Source: Corella eumyota
Lineage: Eukaryota; Chordata; Ascidiacea; Phlebobranchia; Corellidae
DNA: 64,000 bases
Direction of reading: 5' to 3'
Assembly: GCA_963082875.1 (NCBI GenBank)
Contig: OY720102.1
Coordinates: 1,488,001-1,552,000 of the forward strand
Below the pieces are notes generated by a model. That model had not been told where the DNA came from. It ran no database searches and saw nothing but the letters and a program-made list of their open reading frames with translations. The translations under genes and the position numbers were made by a program. This document shows positions 25,546 to 60,286 of this stretch, one piece after another. The first letter of the stretch is position 1. Each line of letters starts with the position of its first letter.

Positions 25546-26350
25546 ACTCCAGCGACGGAGAAGGAAAAAAATTCGAAGATTCGTTGAATGAAAAACGACG
25601 GATTTGTCGTCAATTAATTTATTTGTTTTCAACTAAATTTTGATTTATTAATAAACTAATATGTTAAAATAGCAAAATAAATAGGTTAATATCTAAAATC
25701 ATGTCAAATAAACTGAGAATAATTAGTTTTATTTATTATTTAACTTTAGATATTTATTCATTTAATATTTTTATGTTTAGTTAACTTATATTCGCAGCAG
25801 CAGCGCAGAGGAGTTGTAGAAAAGTGGAAAATAAAGATGAGAAGTTGGGAATAGGTTTTGCAACGCTACTACAGCTAAACTTGTTTAATTTAAGTTAACT
25901 AGCAAACGCAGCAGCATAATAAAAGTTTTAGCATAAACAGACCTTAATTAATTTAAACTAGCAACAACGCAGCGCGCAGCAGCAGCTAACAAATACAAAA
26001 TAAAATATCGCAATCATGCAGCATATATTATAAAATTATGTTTAATATTATGGCAATAAAGCAACAGCACATGCAGCGTATAGCGTTTAACATTTTTCTC
26101 AGTTCATTTTGACATGACATTTCTATATAACCTATTAAATTTTGTTTCTTAACACACCAGTTTACTAATAAAACTAAATTTAAGTTTACTTGCAAATAAT
26201 TAATCACCTTCAAATCACCATGACGTCATGGTATACGTCACGATCCACGCCACAAACCACCAATCGTCCCCTACTTCGCCAACTTTCGTCGAAACAATGT
26301 TTGAGTTTACGTTCTCTTTGACATATAAGATTTGATACAAGCATCTTTAG
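25546..26350. other. Non-coding spacer with CAG/GCA-rich patches
   Basis: No gene. Short CAG/GCA-rich patches occur at about 25795-25810, 25900-25915 and 25965-25990 and look like three diverged copies of one segment (CTAGCAAxxGCAGCAGC). A further exact TGACGTCA lies at 26221-26228. Confidence 0.5.
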
Positions 26351-26351
26351 C

Positions 26352-26463
26352 GTCTTTTCTGTTCAGTATTCCTTTACTAAAGCTTGGATCTCAGCCTTGA
26401 TTTCGGCGGTCATTGGAACTTGTTGTTTGCCAACTCGAACGTGAGTACGTCGGTCCAACACAC
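26352..26463 (-). pseudogene. SERCA relic: exon 11 fragment
   Basis: Nearly identical to the 5' half of SERCA-A exon 11 (30846-30943), which codes [13 protein letters not shown] and the following [14 protein letters not shown]. It keeps the acceptor side (CACCTTTAAA) and breaks off before the [10 protein letters not shown] part. It lies on the same strand as SERCA-A, about 2.1 kb past its end. Confidence 0.85.
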
Positions 26464-26539
26464 CTTTAAAAAAATAACAGTTGTATTAAATAGAATACGT
26501 TTACCAGTATTACTACGTTACCCAAAAAAAAGTTAATTA

Positions 26540-26672
<133 letters not shown>

Positions 26673-26734
26673 TCTATTATAATTCAAAGGTAACATTATT
26701 AGAAACCTTATATTTAAGTTTAGTATAAAGTTTA

Positions 26735-33570
<6,836 letters not shown>

Positions 33571-35875
33571 TTTAGAGGAAAACTTATAATTAAATAAACA
33601 AAAATATGGGCAAAGTTTTCAGTCTATATGAAAACTAAAACCTAAAAAATAAAATATCAAAATGATTCTAAGTTAAACTTATAGATAACTCTGCATAAGC
33701 AAATACAATGTTGTTAGTAAGCTAAAAGCTGATTATGATTTCAAAACGTGAAGTTCCTACCTTTTATATCCAACTTCCATTACATTTGTTACCATGGTAA
33801 TTAGGTGACGACAAATGTGACGTCATTGGTGCTAAGTATAGCTGGGTAAATTAACACCAGGGCGACCTTTTAACTTTTAGTATTGCTAATCTTTAAGTGC
33901 AAAGTTTAACAACTCAGAGAAGTCAAACGAATGTTCAACAAAACAAACTAAAAATATCGAAATAATTCAAATTTTTAATCAAGAATTTAAAAGTTGTTAA
34001 CACCGATTGAAATATGTAATATTTTTAAATATGTTTTAATATAGACTAACTTGTATTTTAATCACTACAACATACCAAGTTTTTATTGGTCCAAGGATAG
34101 ATATTACATTTTCATTGACAAGCTTTTCTATTCTAAAGTGAAGGGGTAAAGTGCCCAACCAAAGTTATTGGTAAAATGATTATTTAAAAAAATGTTTAAT
34201 ATAAAAAAAACATTTTTTAAACAAATGTCTTATCAAAAAACCTAATGTTAGGTCAAGCACTTACATCAGTCAATATTGAAGGATGTGTATTAGGTTTGAC
34301 CTGATTAAAATTGCTTAACTTAACTTGTTATCACATCACATTTACAGCTGTTCTTTTTAAAATAAAACTAAACATTGAAGTAGAATTTAAATTTGTCAGA
34401 ATACACAGAAGCTGTAGACTATATTTGTGTTGCTTAAAGCTTTAAGTAAAAATTAAGTAAAACAAAAGGACCATGATATAAAGATAGGTTAGGTAAGTGA
34501 AATTTTTAAAAGTATTCAAAATAAAAGGTATTCAAAAATAGAGGGTAGTTTATGAGATTTTAAGTAAGTTATTCTAAGGTTTTTTCTGATTAGAAATAAG
34601 AGTTAAACATATTTAATTTCTATTTATTCCAATAAAACAAAAGTTCCCAAAAAGGTACATTTTATAACAGATTCGTAACCATAAGTTTAACTTGAAACAC
34701 TAAAATATAAATAGATACCAAAAAACAACATAATTTTGATGAAAATTTAAACAGAACAAACTTTTCTTAAAATAGAAAGATCGAACAATAAACTTAGTAA
34801 ACACGAAACAAAACGACAAAAAAATTACAACATTTAAAAAAGGTTTTCGTAATAAAAATATGGCATTTTCCATTTAAAATTGTTTCACTGTAGAAAAAAC
34901 TTATTTTTCGTAATTTTATAATGCACATGCATCTAAAAGTGAAAATTAAATTAGCATGCACTTTAAATACTTTTTTATTAAATTTTGCAAAACAGTTTTT
35001 CAAAACAACACAGTACATGAATAACAATAACATAAAACATATTTATATTAGGTTCTAAATATACGTAAGCCCCTTTTTATTATTATTAAAATAAAAATTT
35101 TAATAAATCACAAAAATTTTTTGGGGACAATTTTTTGTCAATTATATGACAGAGGTCTGAAGAAATTAAGATTGAACTTATTTGTTTTGTGATGTCATAG
35201 TAAAGGCAGCTTTTAAAAAAGAAGCAGTAACAACATCAGAGTTAAAATAAAATCTCGACCGAAAATCGAATAAATTAAGTTATTAGGTTACATTGCCCAG
35301 AACTATGATTGTTAGTAAGTCTATTTTTATTAAAATATTTATATTTTGAATTTAGTTCTTTTTAAAATTTATCGTGAATATAGTTTTAGGTTCATTCTAC
35401 ACATGCATATATACAATATCAAAATAGTAATACTTTACAATTCTTTTAGCTATAATATAGTGCAAAATAAAAAGGTTAATTTGGGTAATGTTGTTATTAA
35501 TAAGTTTTATTAAATATGGCATTAAAGTAGAAAGTATTTTCTTTTAAATTTAAAAATAAAACTTTTTTGTGAAATACATATTTTCCCAAAAAAATGTTCA
35601 TGAAAATCTTAGAACTAAGTTTGTACTGCATGCATAAAGTAACATGTCACAATAAACTATTATGACATCATAGTTACAAAAAAAATAAAGGGGTTAAAAA
35701 TTGACCGTAAAATGAGATTTGTTTATTTTTATTAATAGGTAAGTCTTGTTAGATAACGAACACAAACTTTTTAACTTTTAAACAAAAACAACAATTAGCC
35801 TAAAAAAACAACCAAATAAATAAACACATTGTCTTATAGTTCCCAATGGTGGGACTTCCCCAAAACTGAGACTTT
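33571..35875. promoter_or_regulatory. Spacer between SERCA-B and SERCA-A; candidate A promoter
   Basis: No coding sequence. TGACGTCA followed by TTGG (reverse CCAAT) at 33818-33828, about 250 bases upstream of the SERCA-A ATG, is the best promoter candidate. TTTTTTAG-G on the minus strand near 33,645 could be the acceptor of a 5' UTR intron or leader. AATAAA on the minus strand at 35722-35727, about 150 bases after the SERCA-B stop, is a likely poly(A) signal. The rest is AT-rich. Confidence 0.55.
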
Positions 35876-50320
<14,445 letters not shown>

Positions 50321-51639
50321 TATTAATTAACTTTAAACTAATTAATTTATTTATTGACCAAATCTAATAAAAAATAATATATATTTATATAATGTCTTAC
50401 TGTATAGGTTTTCACATAATAAATTAAACATTAAATTACAATAAGTTTTTTAATAGGAAAGTTATATAACTGTCTTAACTTTAACCTTATATATTAGATA
50501 ATATTTGCTAATGTTAACAAAAAATACTTAATTTTTAACCTAACATGATAAATATTTAAAAATGTTTCACTTAATGTTACTCTGCCTCTGTTGAAATATA
50601 CACATCTCATATTTACTGCCTATCTTGCTATAATTTAACAAAATATATTTAGTGTAAACGGATAAACTAGTTTATCAAAGAAATCTGCTGATTCTACAGA
50701 AACATACGTCATCAAATAATTCTTAGTCGTCCTAACTTTAAGGACAAAGTAATAATATCTTGATGTTAAACAGACCTCTAGACAGCATGTTGTATTAGAC
50801 TTTATACTTACAGAGTTACTTATATAGCTATTACATGTGACGTGTCACAAGCCATTACAGCGCGCCGATTTGTCACTAGAAAAAACACTTTTTAAAATAA
50901 TATCAAGTGACAAAAAAACAAATCAAGAAATATGAAATCTAAACCAGCTGATGTAACAACTGAAAATCATTCCCTATGAATGAAACTAGCTCGTAACTTC
51001 CATCTCGTAACGCATAAAACAAAAAACTATCGACTACAAAAGAGTCGAGCACGGTAAAGACCGCAATAGAGAAAAGTTAACGCATTCATAAAACAGGGTT
51101 TCCAAGCAGTTTTCTAAGATTAAATTAAAAAAACATTTATAAGCTATAAATTTGTGCTTATCAGTTATTTAATTGAACTAAACAAAAATATTAAAAAATG
51201 GTAAAGTTTTTGAGGTCTTTACTCAAAGTATTTTATAGAAAAATTTATCCTAAAATTGTGATGGTAATTATTTGGAAACATTAAACTTTTGGATGACGTT
51301 GCATTAGAAATCATAAGCTTTAAAATTTAAACTTATTGCGAAATATTAAATACTTGGTTTAAATTGAACCGTGCCATTAAATCAATTACAAAATACCTAT
51401 TATACAAAAATAGATGTAATTTTAAGTAATAAAAAACACATTTGTAGTTTAATAGTGCCATCTAGCGGGAAGCTAATTTTTTTATTATAAGATCAATTTT
51501 AGAAAATTTCTTTTATCCTTTTCCATACTTTCAAAAACCCATATCAACATTATTCTTTTCACTAATCTTTTTTTAATATTTTAACAAATAAAACACATGG
51601 CATACCAACAATATTAATCAGTTTAATTATTTGTTGTAC
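50321..51639. promoter_or_regulatory. Spacer upstream of SERCA-B; candidate promoter
   Basis: No coding sequence. GTGACGTGTCAC at 50837-50848 is a perfect 12-base palindrome followed by GCGCGCCGATT, a GC-richer patch typical of a promoter. GATGACGTTGCATTAGAAAT near 51292 matches the CRE-array element GATGGCGTTGCATTAGAAAC. TTTATT at 51481-51486 is a possible minus-strand poly(A) signal for the upstream gene. Confidence 0.5.
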
Positions 51640-52482
51640 TTAGTTTTTAAATGGTTTATTAAAACTTTCCATAAACAAATTATCAATTTTAACATTCGAA
51701 GGTAGTTCATTGGCAATTTCAACAAAATCAGTAAATTCTAATATTTTAAAATCAGTTTTTAAGTTCTTGTTTTGTGTATTAGTAGCTACTGCAACACAGT
51801 GATTTTTATCCAGCATAATTTCATCAAAAATCCAATCCTGTTTTAAAATATCCAAAACACACAATTGAGTGTCTGATGTGTAATTTAATAAATCAATTTC
51901 AGATTGAATTTTAAAATTAAGGGACTGCAAAGGAAATGTTATTCCATCTCCAATTGCTTTTACATAACTCTCCTTTAAACACCAATGCCTATAAAAAGAC
52001 TTCATTTGTTCAGATTTTAAGTCTTGATTTCTTATACTTAACCATTCTTGATCAGTAAATTGTCGGTCCATTAGTTTAAAAAACTTCTCATTATCCCCAT
52101 GTTTTTCTGTTATATTCATAATGTCAACTCCAACTGTGTTAAAAGGGTGGGCAACAACAACAGCATAATCTCCTTGGTGTGAAGCGTTAAAAGACACATC
52201 ACAGTTCTTATGGTGATCTTTACATAACAAGGGCTTTCCTTTTTCAGTTCTTTTTAAGACTAAGTCCGTCCATTTACAACCTAATAAAACAGTTAAAGAA
52301 TATCTGATAAGCAAACGTGCTGCAATACAAAGTTTAGCATCATTTTTAAAATAAAATTCAGAGATTCGTTTTCTTTCTTCAGGTTGAATATAACAACATG
52401 CTAACAACCATTCTGATTTAGTTGGAGTCCATAATTTAGCATTAAATGCAAATCTAAGACCACTTGAGATATTTTTATTCAT
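51640..52482 (-). CDS. AASDHPPT: 4'-phosphopantetheinyl transferase
   Basis: Single exon, 280 aa, near the length of human AASDHPPT (309 aa). This cytosolic enzyme moves 4'-phosphopantetheine from coenzyme A onto a serine of acyl-carrier domains (fatty acid synthase, mitochondrial ACP, AASDH). The Sfp-type signature is complete: FNASHQGDYAVVVAH, the Mg-binding VGVDIMNITE and the catalytic WCLKESYVKAIGDGI. The conserved RYSLTVLL and RTEKGKPLL regions precede them. The start at 52482 gives MNKNISSGLRFAFN, which fits the usual RWAFN start (RFAFN here). No introns. It lies 385 bases beyond the SCYL1 stop on the same strand. Confidence 0.93.
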   Translation of the reverse strand: MNKNISSGLRFAFNAKLWTPTKSEWLLACCYIQPEERKRISEFYFKNDAKLCIAARLLIRYSLTVLLGCKWTDLVLKRTEKGKPLLCKDHHKNCDVSFNASHQGDYAVVVAHPFNTVGVDIMNITEKHGDNEKFFKLMDRQFTDQEWLSIRNQDLKSEQMKSFYRHWCLKESYVKAIGDGITFPLQSLNFKIQSEIDLLNYTSDTQLCVLDILKQDWIFDEIMLDKNHCVAVATNTQNKNLKTDFKILEFTDFVEIANELPSNVKIDNLFMESFNKPFKN

Positions 52483-52867
52483 ATTTTCTAAGTAAAAATA
52501 AAAATCATTAACAAATAGAATAAGGAATCCATTTATTTAGTATTGTATTTGTTTTAAGTTTGTTGACTTTTTATTGTACTTGAATTGCACTATTTAAAAC
52601 TACAATAATTTATTTAAACATTGGAAGCTTTTAATAAATAACATTTTCTTAAACATGAAACAAAAAGAGTGCAGAAAAGGGAATAAAATGGATAACATAA
52701 AAGAAAAAAACAAAACATAAATGATATTGTAAATGTTAATAGTGCAGCCAATGATTGTGTTCTATTAAAATATTAATCTTGAGTTTTTAATACTATATTA
52801 AAGTTATTAACACATAGATAAATAAAACCATTAAGTTTAAAGCACACTTTAAACAAAAAACAATATT

Positions 52868-55372
52868 TTAATCACATTTTCGAGTTCCTAGTTTATTTCC
52901 AGCAGATTTTTTTGCGCGCTTTTCTTGCAATTGTTGTTGTCGTAATTTTCTTTTTTCCTCTCTCTCCATTTTTAACTTTTCGGCTTTAGATAAACCATCA
53001 TCTCCAAAATCATCGCCCCAACCAGTATCTCCCCAATCATCAGTAAACCTTTCTTTTTTCTCCACAGATGGCTTTCTTTCTACAGGAACTGGAGATTTTC
53101 TAACAGTTTTTTTCTCTGCAGGTGCCCGAGATTTAGAAATCGGTTTCTTTTTAGGTTTAGTAGCAAATTCACCAAAGAAATCGTCTTGTTTTTCAGTTGT
53201 TTGTGACCAATTGTACGAACTAGCTGGAGTTAAGTCCTTAACAGGTTTTGTTTCGATAGAATTATTGTTTTTTCCCCAGGAATCATCTTCCCAACCCCCA
53301 CTTCCCCAACCCTCTTTCTTATCTTCAACAACATCAGTATCTTCCCAAGTATTATCATCCCAATTATCTATGTCAATATTTGTCTCTTCTTCTTTGTTAT
53401 CAGGTTCTAAACTATCCCAATTAAAGTCATTATCATCATTTTCCCAGCCTTGGTCATTTTCCTCAGAAACTTCTTCATTTTGTGTCATTTCTGGGCCTTC
53501 TTGTTTTGTTTCTTGTGGTTTTTCGACTTTATTATTCTCTTGAGGTTTAGATGGCGGTGTGTTAGATTGTTGGGTATTATTAGTTGCTGTTGCTTCACCT
53601 GAAATGTTGGATTTATACAACTTTGAAGTTATCGAAGTCACTCCAGTTGTCATCCACCCTGTCCAACCACTTTGGCTTTCAACATTTGGAGCTGACATCG
53701 TGTGTTCATCCATTTTTGCTGCCTCTTCCGGACTCTCTGATCCTTTCTGCAACTTTTCCAAAAACACTGAAATTGTCTTAAAAGCATGATCTCTAACTTG
53801 TTTATCTGGGTCAACAGTTGCAGAACATAGCACCGGTAATGCTCTGTTTGCAGAGTCCGCAAGTGTAAAATATTGTGCATTATTACACATAGCTAAAACC
53901 CCTGCAATTCTAGCAGCAGGAAAGGGGTCTTTCATAGCACGCGCAAAGGCAGATGATATAACTTTATGTCTAGTAGGTGGGTTTAAATAGGTTGTGATTT
54001 TTCCCAAGCATACTGTAGTGTTAGTTCTTATAGGGCCCTGATCATCTTTAGATTGAAGTCGCGCAAAGTGTTTCATTAATTCATTGTTTAAATTGTTGTC
54101 ATTAAGCTTAGGTGCTAAAAGTAACATTCCTTTAACAGACTGCTCTCTAATAGCTGGGTTTGTGTCCATAAACCCTGATATCATGTTGGGGAACACTTGA
54201 GAATTGACGACTTGTGGTTGCAAGTGTTCAACAAATAATGGAATCTGCCGAAGCAAATGAATTCTTGTGGCGCGATCAACAGATGAAAATAACTTAACAA
54301 CACATGGGACAATTTGTTCTTGGTATTCAACAGAGTTTAATAATTTTCCAAGTTTAAATAGTGGAGGTAATACAGAAGGACCACCGCTTCCAAATTGAAA
54401 GACTTTTAAAAGTTGTGGCAAGATTTTGTTCTTGCTATATGCAGGGGGAAAATCGTCTAAATGTTTTGTTAATTCAGTAAAAAATGTTCCCTGCTCATGT
54501 GGGTCTTTTATTTGAATTTCTTCCAAAAATAAATTGGTTTGTACAAACTGGTTACTCATAAAACAGTTTGGTGTTTTACAGTTTACTAAAAACTTGTCAG
54601 GACTTGGTCTCGCTGCTGGGTTTGCAGAGACCAACTCACAATAATTCCGCACCAAATTTTTCGGTATTTTACCAATCACTTTAAGTGAAGAACTTCTTGG
54701 TAGTTTTCCATTAAAAGATTCCCAGATCAAGCAACCCAAGCCCCACATATCAGCTGCCCAAGTTGACACTTTCTTAGATTTACCTCGGGTAGACACCTTC
54801 TCAGGTGGGTCGTATTTTTCAAGATCGGGTAAGGACTTCACAGGAGGGTAGTTACTTCCTTCCCCCGTTGCTGGATACATGTAATCAATCCCACCTAATT
54901 TCCATTCCCCGCTGTCGTCCACAAACATAGAAGACATACAAACATTGTTATGGATTAAATTAACGTTGTTCAACAAGAAACTTAATCCCTTTACAATCTG
55001 GTGCAGACCCCACGATATCTCGAGCTCAGTCATTTTAGAATCATTTCCACAAGTTGTAAGATGTAAAGTAAGAGGAATAACATGCTCAGTGACAACATAG
55101 ATAAATTTATCACTTTCTAAACTATCAATGAAAGTTAAAACGTTTGGGTGTCGTAGAGTTTTTAACCTTTTTGCGGAGGCCTGAGCAGCTTGCTTACATG
55201 CTTCACCATTTTCAGCAACATCAAATACAAACACAGAGACAGGCTGAGAGTTGCTTTTTGCTTTTCCATGATGCAAACTCCAAATAGATTGTTCTGCTTC
55301 TAATCCTTCAACTTTTTCACCGATTTCAAAGGGAAATCCCTTCACTGGATCTCTTGAAAAGAACGACCACAT
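52868..55372 (-). CDS. SCYL1: SCYL1-like N-terminal pseudokinase, COPI-associated
   Basis: Single exon, 834 aa (human SCYL1 is 808). SCYL1 is a catalytically inactive kinase-like scaffold that binds COPI and acts in Golgi-to-ER retrograde traffic. Residues 1-300 form the pseudokinase: MWSFFSRDPVKGFPFEIG, with IHNNVC in place of HRD and LGGID in place of DFG. HEAT-type repeats follow at about 320-560 (PSVLPPLFKLGKLL, VVKLFSSVDRATR). Then comes an acidic Trp-rich linker with repeated WDD/WED/GWG motifs, and a basic coiled coil (KMEREEKRKLRQQQLQEK). It ends TRKCD, which corresponds to the C-terminal RKLD motif by which SCYL1 binds COPI. The minus strand has CATAG just 5' of the ATG, a possible splice or leader acceptor. 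Confidence 0.95.
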   Translation of the reverse strand: MWSFFSRDPVKGFPFEIGEKVEGLEAEQSIWSLHHGKAKSNSQPVSVFVFDVAENGEACKQAAQASAKRLKTLRHPNVLTFIDSLESDKFIYVVTEHVIPLTLHLTTCGNDSKMTELEISWGLHQIVKGLSFLLNNVNLIHNNVCMSSMFVDDSGEWKLGGIDYMYPATGEGSNYPPVKSLPDLEKYDPPEKVSTRGKSKKVSTWAADMWGLGCLIWESFNGKLPRSSSLKVIGKIPKNLVRNYCELVSANPAARPSPDKFLVNCKTPNCFMSNQFVQTNLFLEEIQIKDPHEQGTFFTELTKHLDDFPPAYSKNKILPQLLKVFQFGSGGPSVLPPLFKLGKLLNSVEYQEQIVPCVVKLFSSVDRATRIHLLRQIPLFVEHLQPQVVNSQVFPNMISGFMDTNPAIREQSVKGMLLLAPKLNDNNLNNELMKHFARLQSKDDQGPIRTNTTVCLGKITTYLNPPTRHKVISSAFARAMKDPFPAARIAGVLAMCNNAQYFTLADSANRALPVLCSATVDPDKQVRDHAFKTISVFLEKLQKGSESPEEAAKMDEHTMSAPNVESQSGWTGWMTTGVTSITSKLYKSNISGEATATNNTQQSNTPPSKPQENNKVEKPQETKQEGPEMTQNEEVSEENDQGWENDDNDFNWDSLEPDNKEEETNIDIDNWDDNTWEDTDVVEDKKEGWGSGGWEDDSWGKNNNSIETKPVKDLTPASSYNWSQTTEKQDDFFGEFATKPKKKPISKSRAPAEKKTVRKSPVPVERKPSVEKKERFTDDWGDTGWGDDFGDDGLSKAEKLKMEREEKRKLRQQQLQEKRAKKSAGNKLGTRKCD

Positions 55373-56031
55373 ATTGTTAACCTATGCTTCACAATCTAAT
55401 AATTTCTCTACAAAAAATGGCTTCAACATTTAATAAACAAGTTAGTTTCACAACGTTTAAATGTTAAAATACAACAAATTTTAATTGCCTTTAAACGATT
55501 AGAAATACAACACTATACACTTTCATTTGCTGCAAAACTGTTGTAGGATAACTTAGTAATAAAATTACACTGTTTTTTGCTTTATATTTAAAATAATTTT
55601 CACTAAAAATAAAGAAAAACGATGACTAAAAACTTGATGATGTTGTAAGCCACGTCTCTGTTTGTTGACGTCAGCCCTCGCGCATCGTCTAGCGGTTTAA
55701 AATTTTTGCGATAAACAAAAAGTTAGTTCACGGTACCCAAACGTTTGTCCCCAATAATATTTATATAAGCAATATAAAATCACTTTAATTTTCAATAAAC
55801 GTTAAATTTAAATTAATTTAAATATTTAATTGCCATTATTATCTTTTAAACTGAAAAAAAAAAGTTTTTTTTAAGTCATTCAAATTTCTATAAAAATCGC
55901 CGAGTCATAGTCTTGATTCGCATGATTGATTATCAATATCAACAACAAATATTAGTTTAGGTTGAGCCCCTTATTTACCCAAGTTTTTCTTCTTATTCTT
56001 CCATTTCGAAGGTAGTTAGAAGGGTATAGCT
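55373..56031. promoter_or_regulatory. Divergent promoter region of SCYL1 and GLOD4
   Basis: 659 bases separate the two start codons, which face away from each other. TTGACGTCAGCCCTCGCGCA near 55663 combines a CRE palindrome with a GC-rich patch and is the likely core. The rest is AT-rich. No TATA box is obvious. Confidence 0.55.
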
Positions 56032-58206
56032 ATGGCGAGTAGAAGGACACTGCATTATGTTTTCAAAATCGGGGACCGAAATGAAACAATTCGATTTTTT
56101 CGGGATATCTTAGGAATGAAAGTAAGACACATGTTCTCTCATTGAGTCATCACGTTTACATAAACGTTGTCTTAATAAACCTATTTTTTATCTAGGTATT
56201 ACGTCATGAGGAATTTGAAGAAGGTTGTAAAGCAACTTGTAATGGGTAAGGTTTTATCTACCGATTACGCCATTCTTAAAACGCTAAATCAGTTTAAAAC
56301 GACTATAAAATATAAAGATAAAATGAAAAGGCATTGCAAAAATAAATCAGATAAATAATTCTTAATACAGTCCTTATGATGGAACATGGAGCAAAACAAT
56401 GATTGGATATGGACCTGAAGACAACCATTTTGTTTGTGAACTTACATATAATTATGGGATTGGAGAATATGAAATTGGAAATGATTTTCAAGTTAGTATA
56501 ATTTCAAACACTTCCATTAATGGGTTAATGACTTTAAGTTATAATGTTTAAATATCAGATATTGGAAGCATAAGGACATACCTTCAATAACCAATATGTT
56601 ATTTTAATTTTTAGAAAAGGTAACATATACAAATTGCTTTTATATATTATTAGTTGTGTATTTAAATTTGGTCACATTTGTACAACAGGGTTTGACAATT
56701 ACATCTTCAGCAGTTGTTGAGAACTGTAAGAAACATGAATGGAAAATAAACAATGTTGGAGATAATGTTCATGAAACTTGTGCACCTGGAGGTTATAAGT
56801 TCACTATAATTGATTCAGCACAACCCTTGACAGGTAGGTTATATGTAGTACCTATTTAACATACTAGATTGAGTATATTAAGTGCTTTCTAAATGGGTGA
56901 AGGTCGAGGTTAGGGTATAATCTATTTGATCCAGTATATTTTAAAGGTATCCAGTTATTTATACAGAAAAGATAAATCACTTAGTAACAAACTTGATTCT
57001 ATTGTGTGTTTATGTATAAATTTATAATGGGTTTAACCAAATTCCTTCGCATTTAAAATAGTTAAATAAAAAACTTTAATGTTTTTTTCTTCTTTAGATC
57101 CAGTTTCAAGGGTGTCAATAGCATCATCAAATTTAAGCAAGTCAGTGGGTAAGTTAATAAGAATAAAAGTATGTGAAAAGTAAATAGTTACTTAGGGTGT
57201 AGTTTCCTGACCAATATTTACCTTTAGAATATTGGACAAAGATTGCAGGAATGAAAATTTTTGAACAAACAGAAAAGAAGGCAACTTTAGGTTACGAAGA
57301 GAATCAAACTAAGTTGAATCTAATTGATGTTGGAGGAAAAGTTGAACATAAAAAAGCATTTGGGAGAGTTGCAATAGCTTGTCCAAGCAAACAAGTATGT
57401 ACAAATTTAAAAAAAATAACCATATAGCCATACAATACATTAAGTAATACTTAATACTATAAAGCTGTAAAACAATACCCATTTTTTAATATATACTTTT
57501 TATGTGAACTTTTGCACATTAACAAACTTCTAAATCAACTGAATTTTAAGTTATGTAAAAGTAAGACACATGTTTACATAGCTTTAAAGCACATTATCAT
57601 GATCTATTCATCACATACAACAAAAACTAATATAAACTGGTATTTTTTAGTTACCAGGTATTCAAGCAGAAGTGAAATCGATTGGAGGCAAAATATTAAC
57701 AGAGTTAGTTAGTTTAGATACGCCAGGTAAAGCTACAGTAGATGTGGTTATATTGGCCGACCCAGATGATCATGAAATTTGTTTTGTTGGAGATGAAGCT
57801 TTCAGAGAATTATCGCAAGTAAGTATTAGGCTTTTTAAAGTTCCTTTTTTACAAAAATATGTATATATAAGTAAAGTAATAGGGTATGATTTGTTGGCCT
57901 TCTTAAATAACTTAAAAGCATTTTTATTTAAAAGCTTTTAAAGGGGAACATTATGTAAACAAAACAAAACTTTTTATCCTAAAAAACCACAGTTTAAAAC
58001 TATAGTTAAAGGTTAGATTAATGTCCTTAAATATACATTTAAAAGATACAGGAATAAATAAGGGGATGTGGTTTTGACATTATATGTTAAACTAAATTTG
58101 TTTTCAGGTTGACCCAAAAGCAGACGAGTTATTAAGTGAGGGAATCGCAAATGACAAAAGCAGTGAATGGTATGCTAAAAGAAACAGAAGCAAACCTTCT
58201 GCTTAA
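56032..58206 (+). CDS. GLOD4: Glyoxalase domain-containing protein 4
   Basis: Eight exons: 56032-56121, 56196-56245, 56371-56491, 56689-56833, 57098-57148, 57228-57394, 57651-57818, 58108-58206; 296 aa, matching human GLOD4 (298). It starts [20 protein letters not shown], with the family hallmark [20 protein letters not shown], then [19 protein letters not shown]. The second half repeats the vicinal-oxygen-chelate fold ([33 protein letters not shown]) and it ends [15 protein letters not shown]. The two VOC domains resemble glyoxalase I, but the reaction of GLOD4 is not settled. All introns are GT-AG. AATAAA at 58517-58522 is the probable poly(A) signal. It shares a promoter region with SCYL1 and converges with TMED2. 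Confidence 0.95.
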
Positions 58207-58875
58207 ACCAGGGTTGATTAAACCTAAAAGCTTTGTGTATTAAGATGAATATATAACGCAGAATTTGCAAAGAAAATGATGTCAACATATGTTGTAATTA
58301 TGTGCTAATTCATTAGTTTTTGTCATTGGGTTTTTTAAGATTTTTTTAAAAGAAATTTCCGTTATTAAATCATGCTAAAAACTTTATGTGTTTTTTTCAA
58401 TAGATAAGACTACCAATATACTAATATGATATTGTAAAACCCTAACTGTTTTATGATTACTTTTAACTAATAGTAGTTATCAATAGAAAAGAAGTCGAAC
58501 TTTTTTAACCGCTCTCAATAAATCCTGTATTTGAAAAAAACTAAGACGAAAATATAAATAAAATGCAACTAAGTCCTTTTTTGCACACCAACAACAATCC
58601 AAAAATAATTAAATTGCGCCCTTTTTAAATTAAACAATTTTGTCTACGTCCTAATTTCAAAAGGCAATTAATCTTTTTGATTAAACAAAAAACAAACCAG
58701 AAAGTAAATTAACAAATAACCACCCCTTTATAGATTAGATTCTTTTTAGCAAAAATAGCATTGAGATTTTGTTCTTAAAAATATGTTTTTAATATTGCAT
58801 AATACTACAGAATAATTGGCTTGCAGCATTGTGTTATCTGTAGTTCAATTTCCCATTTAATTTGAAGTTAAAAGT
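58207..58875. other. Spacer between the convergent GLOD4 and TMED2 genes
   Basis: 3' UTRs only; no open frame of interest. AATAAA at 58517 on the plus strand fits GLOD4. TTTAAT at 58856 (ATTAAA on the minus strand) is too close to the TMED2 stop to be its main signal. Confidence 0.6.

Positions 58876-60286
<1,411 letters not shown>

Noticed and set aside
25426-25643. Opposed short frames in the CRE array
   Set aside because: They span repeated CRE modules, are absent from the other units and have no splice support.
53211-53880. Open frames antisense to or out of frame with SCYL1
   Set aside because: Shadows of the acidic Trp-rich linker and HEAT region of the 834-aa frame.
51640-55372. Operon of SCYL1 and AASDHPPT
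   Set aside because: The intergenic gap is 385 bases and AT-rich with possible poly(A) signals, unlike the near-zero gaps of tunicate operons; kept only as a question.
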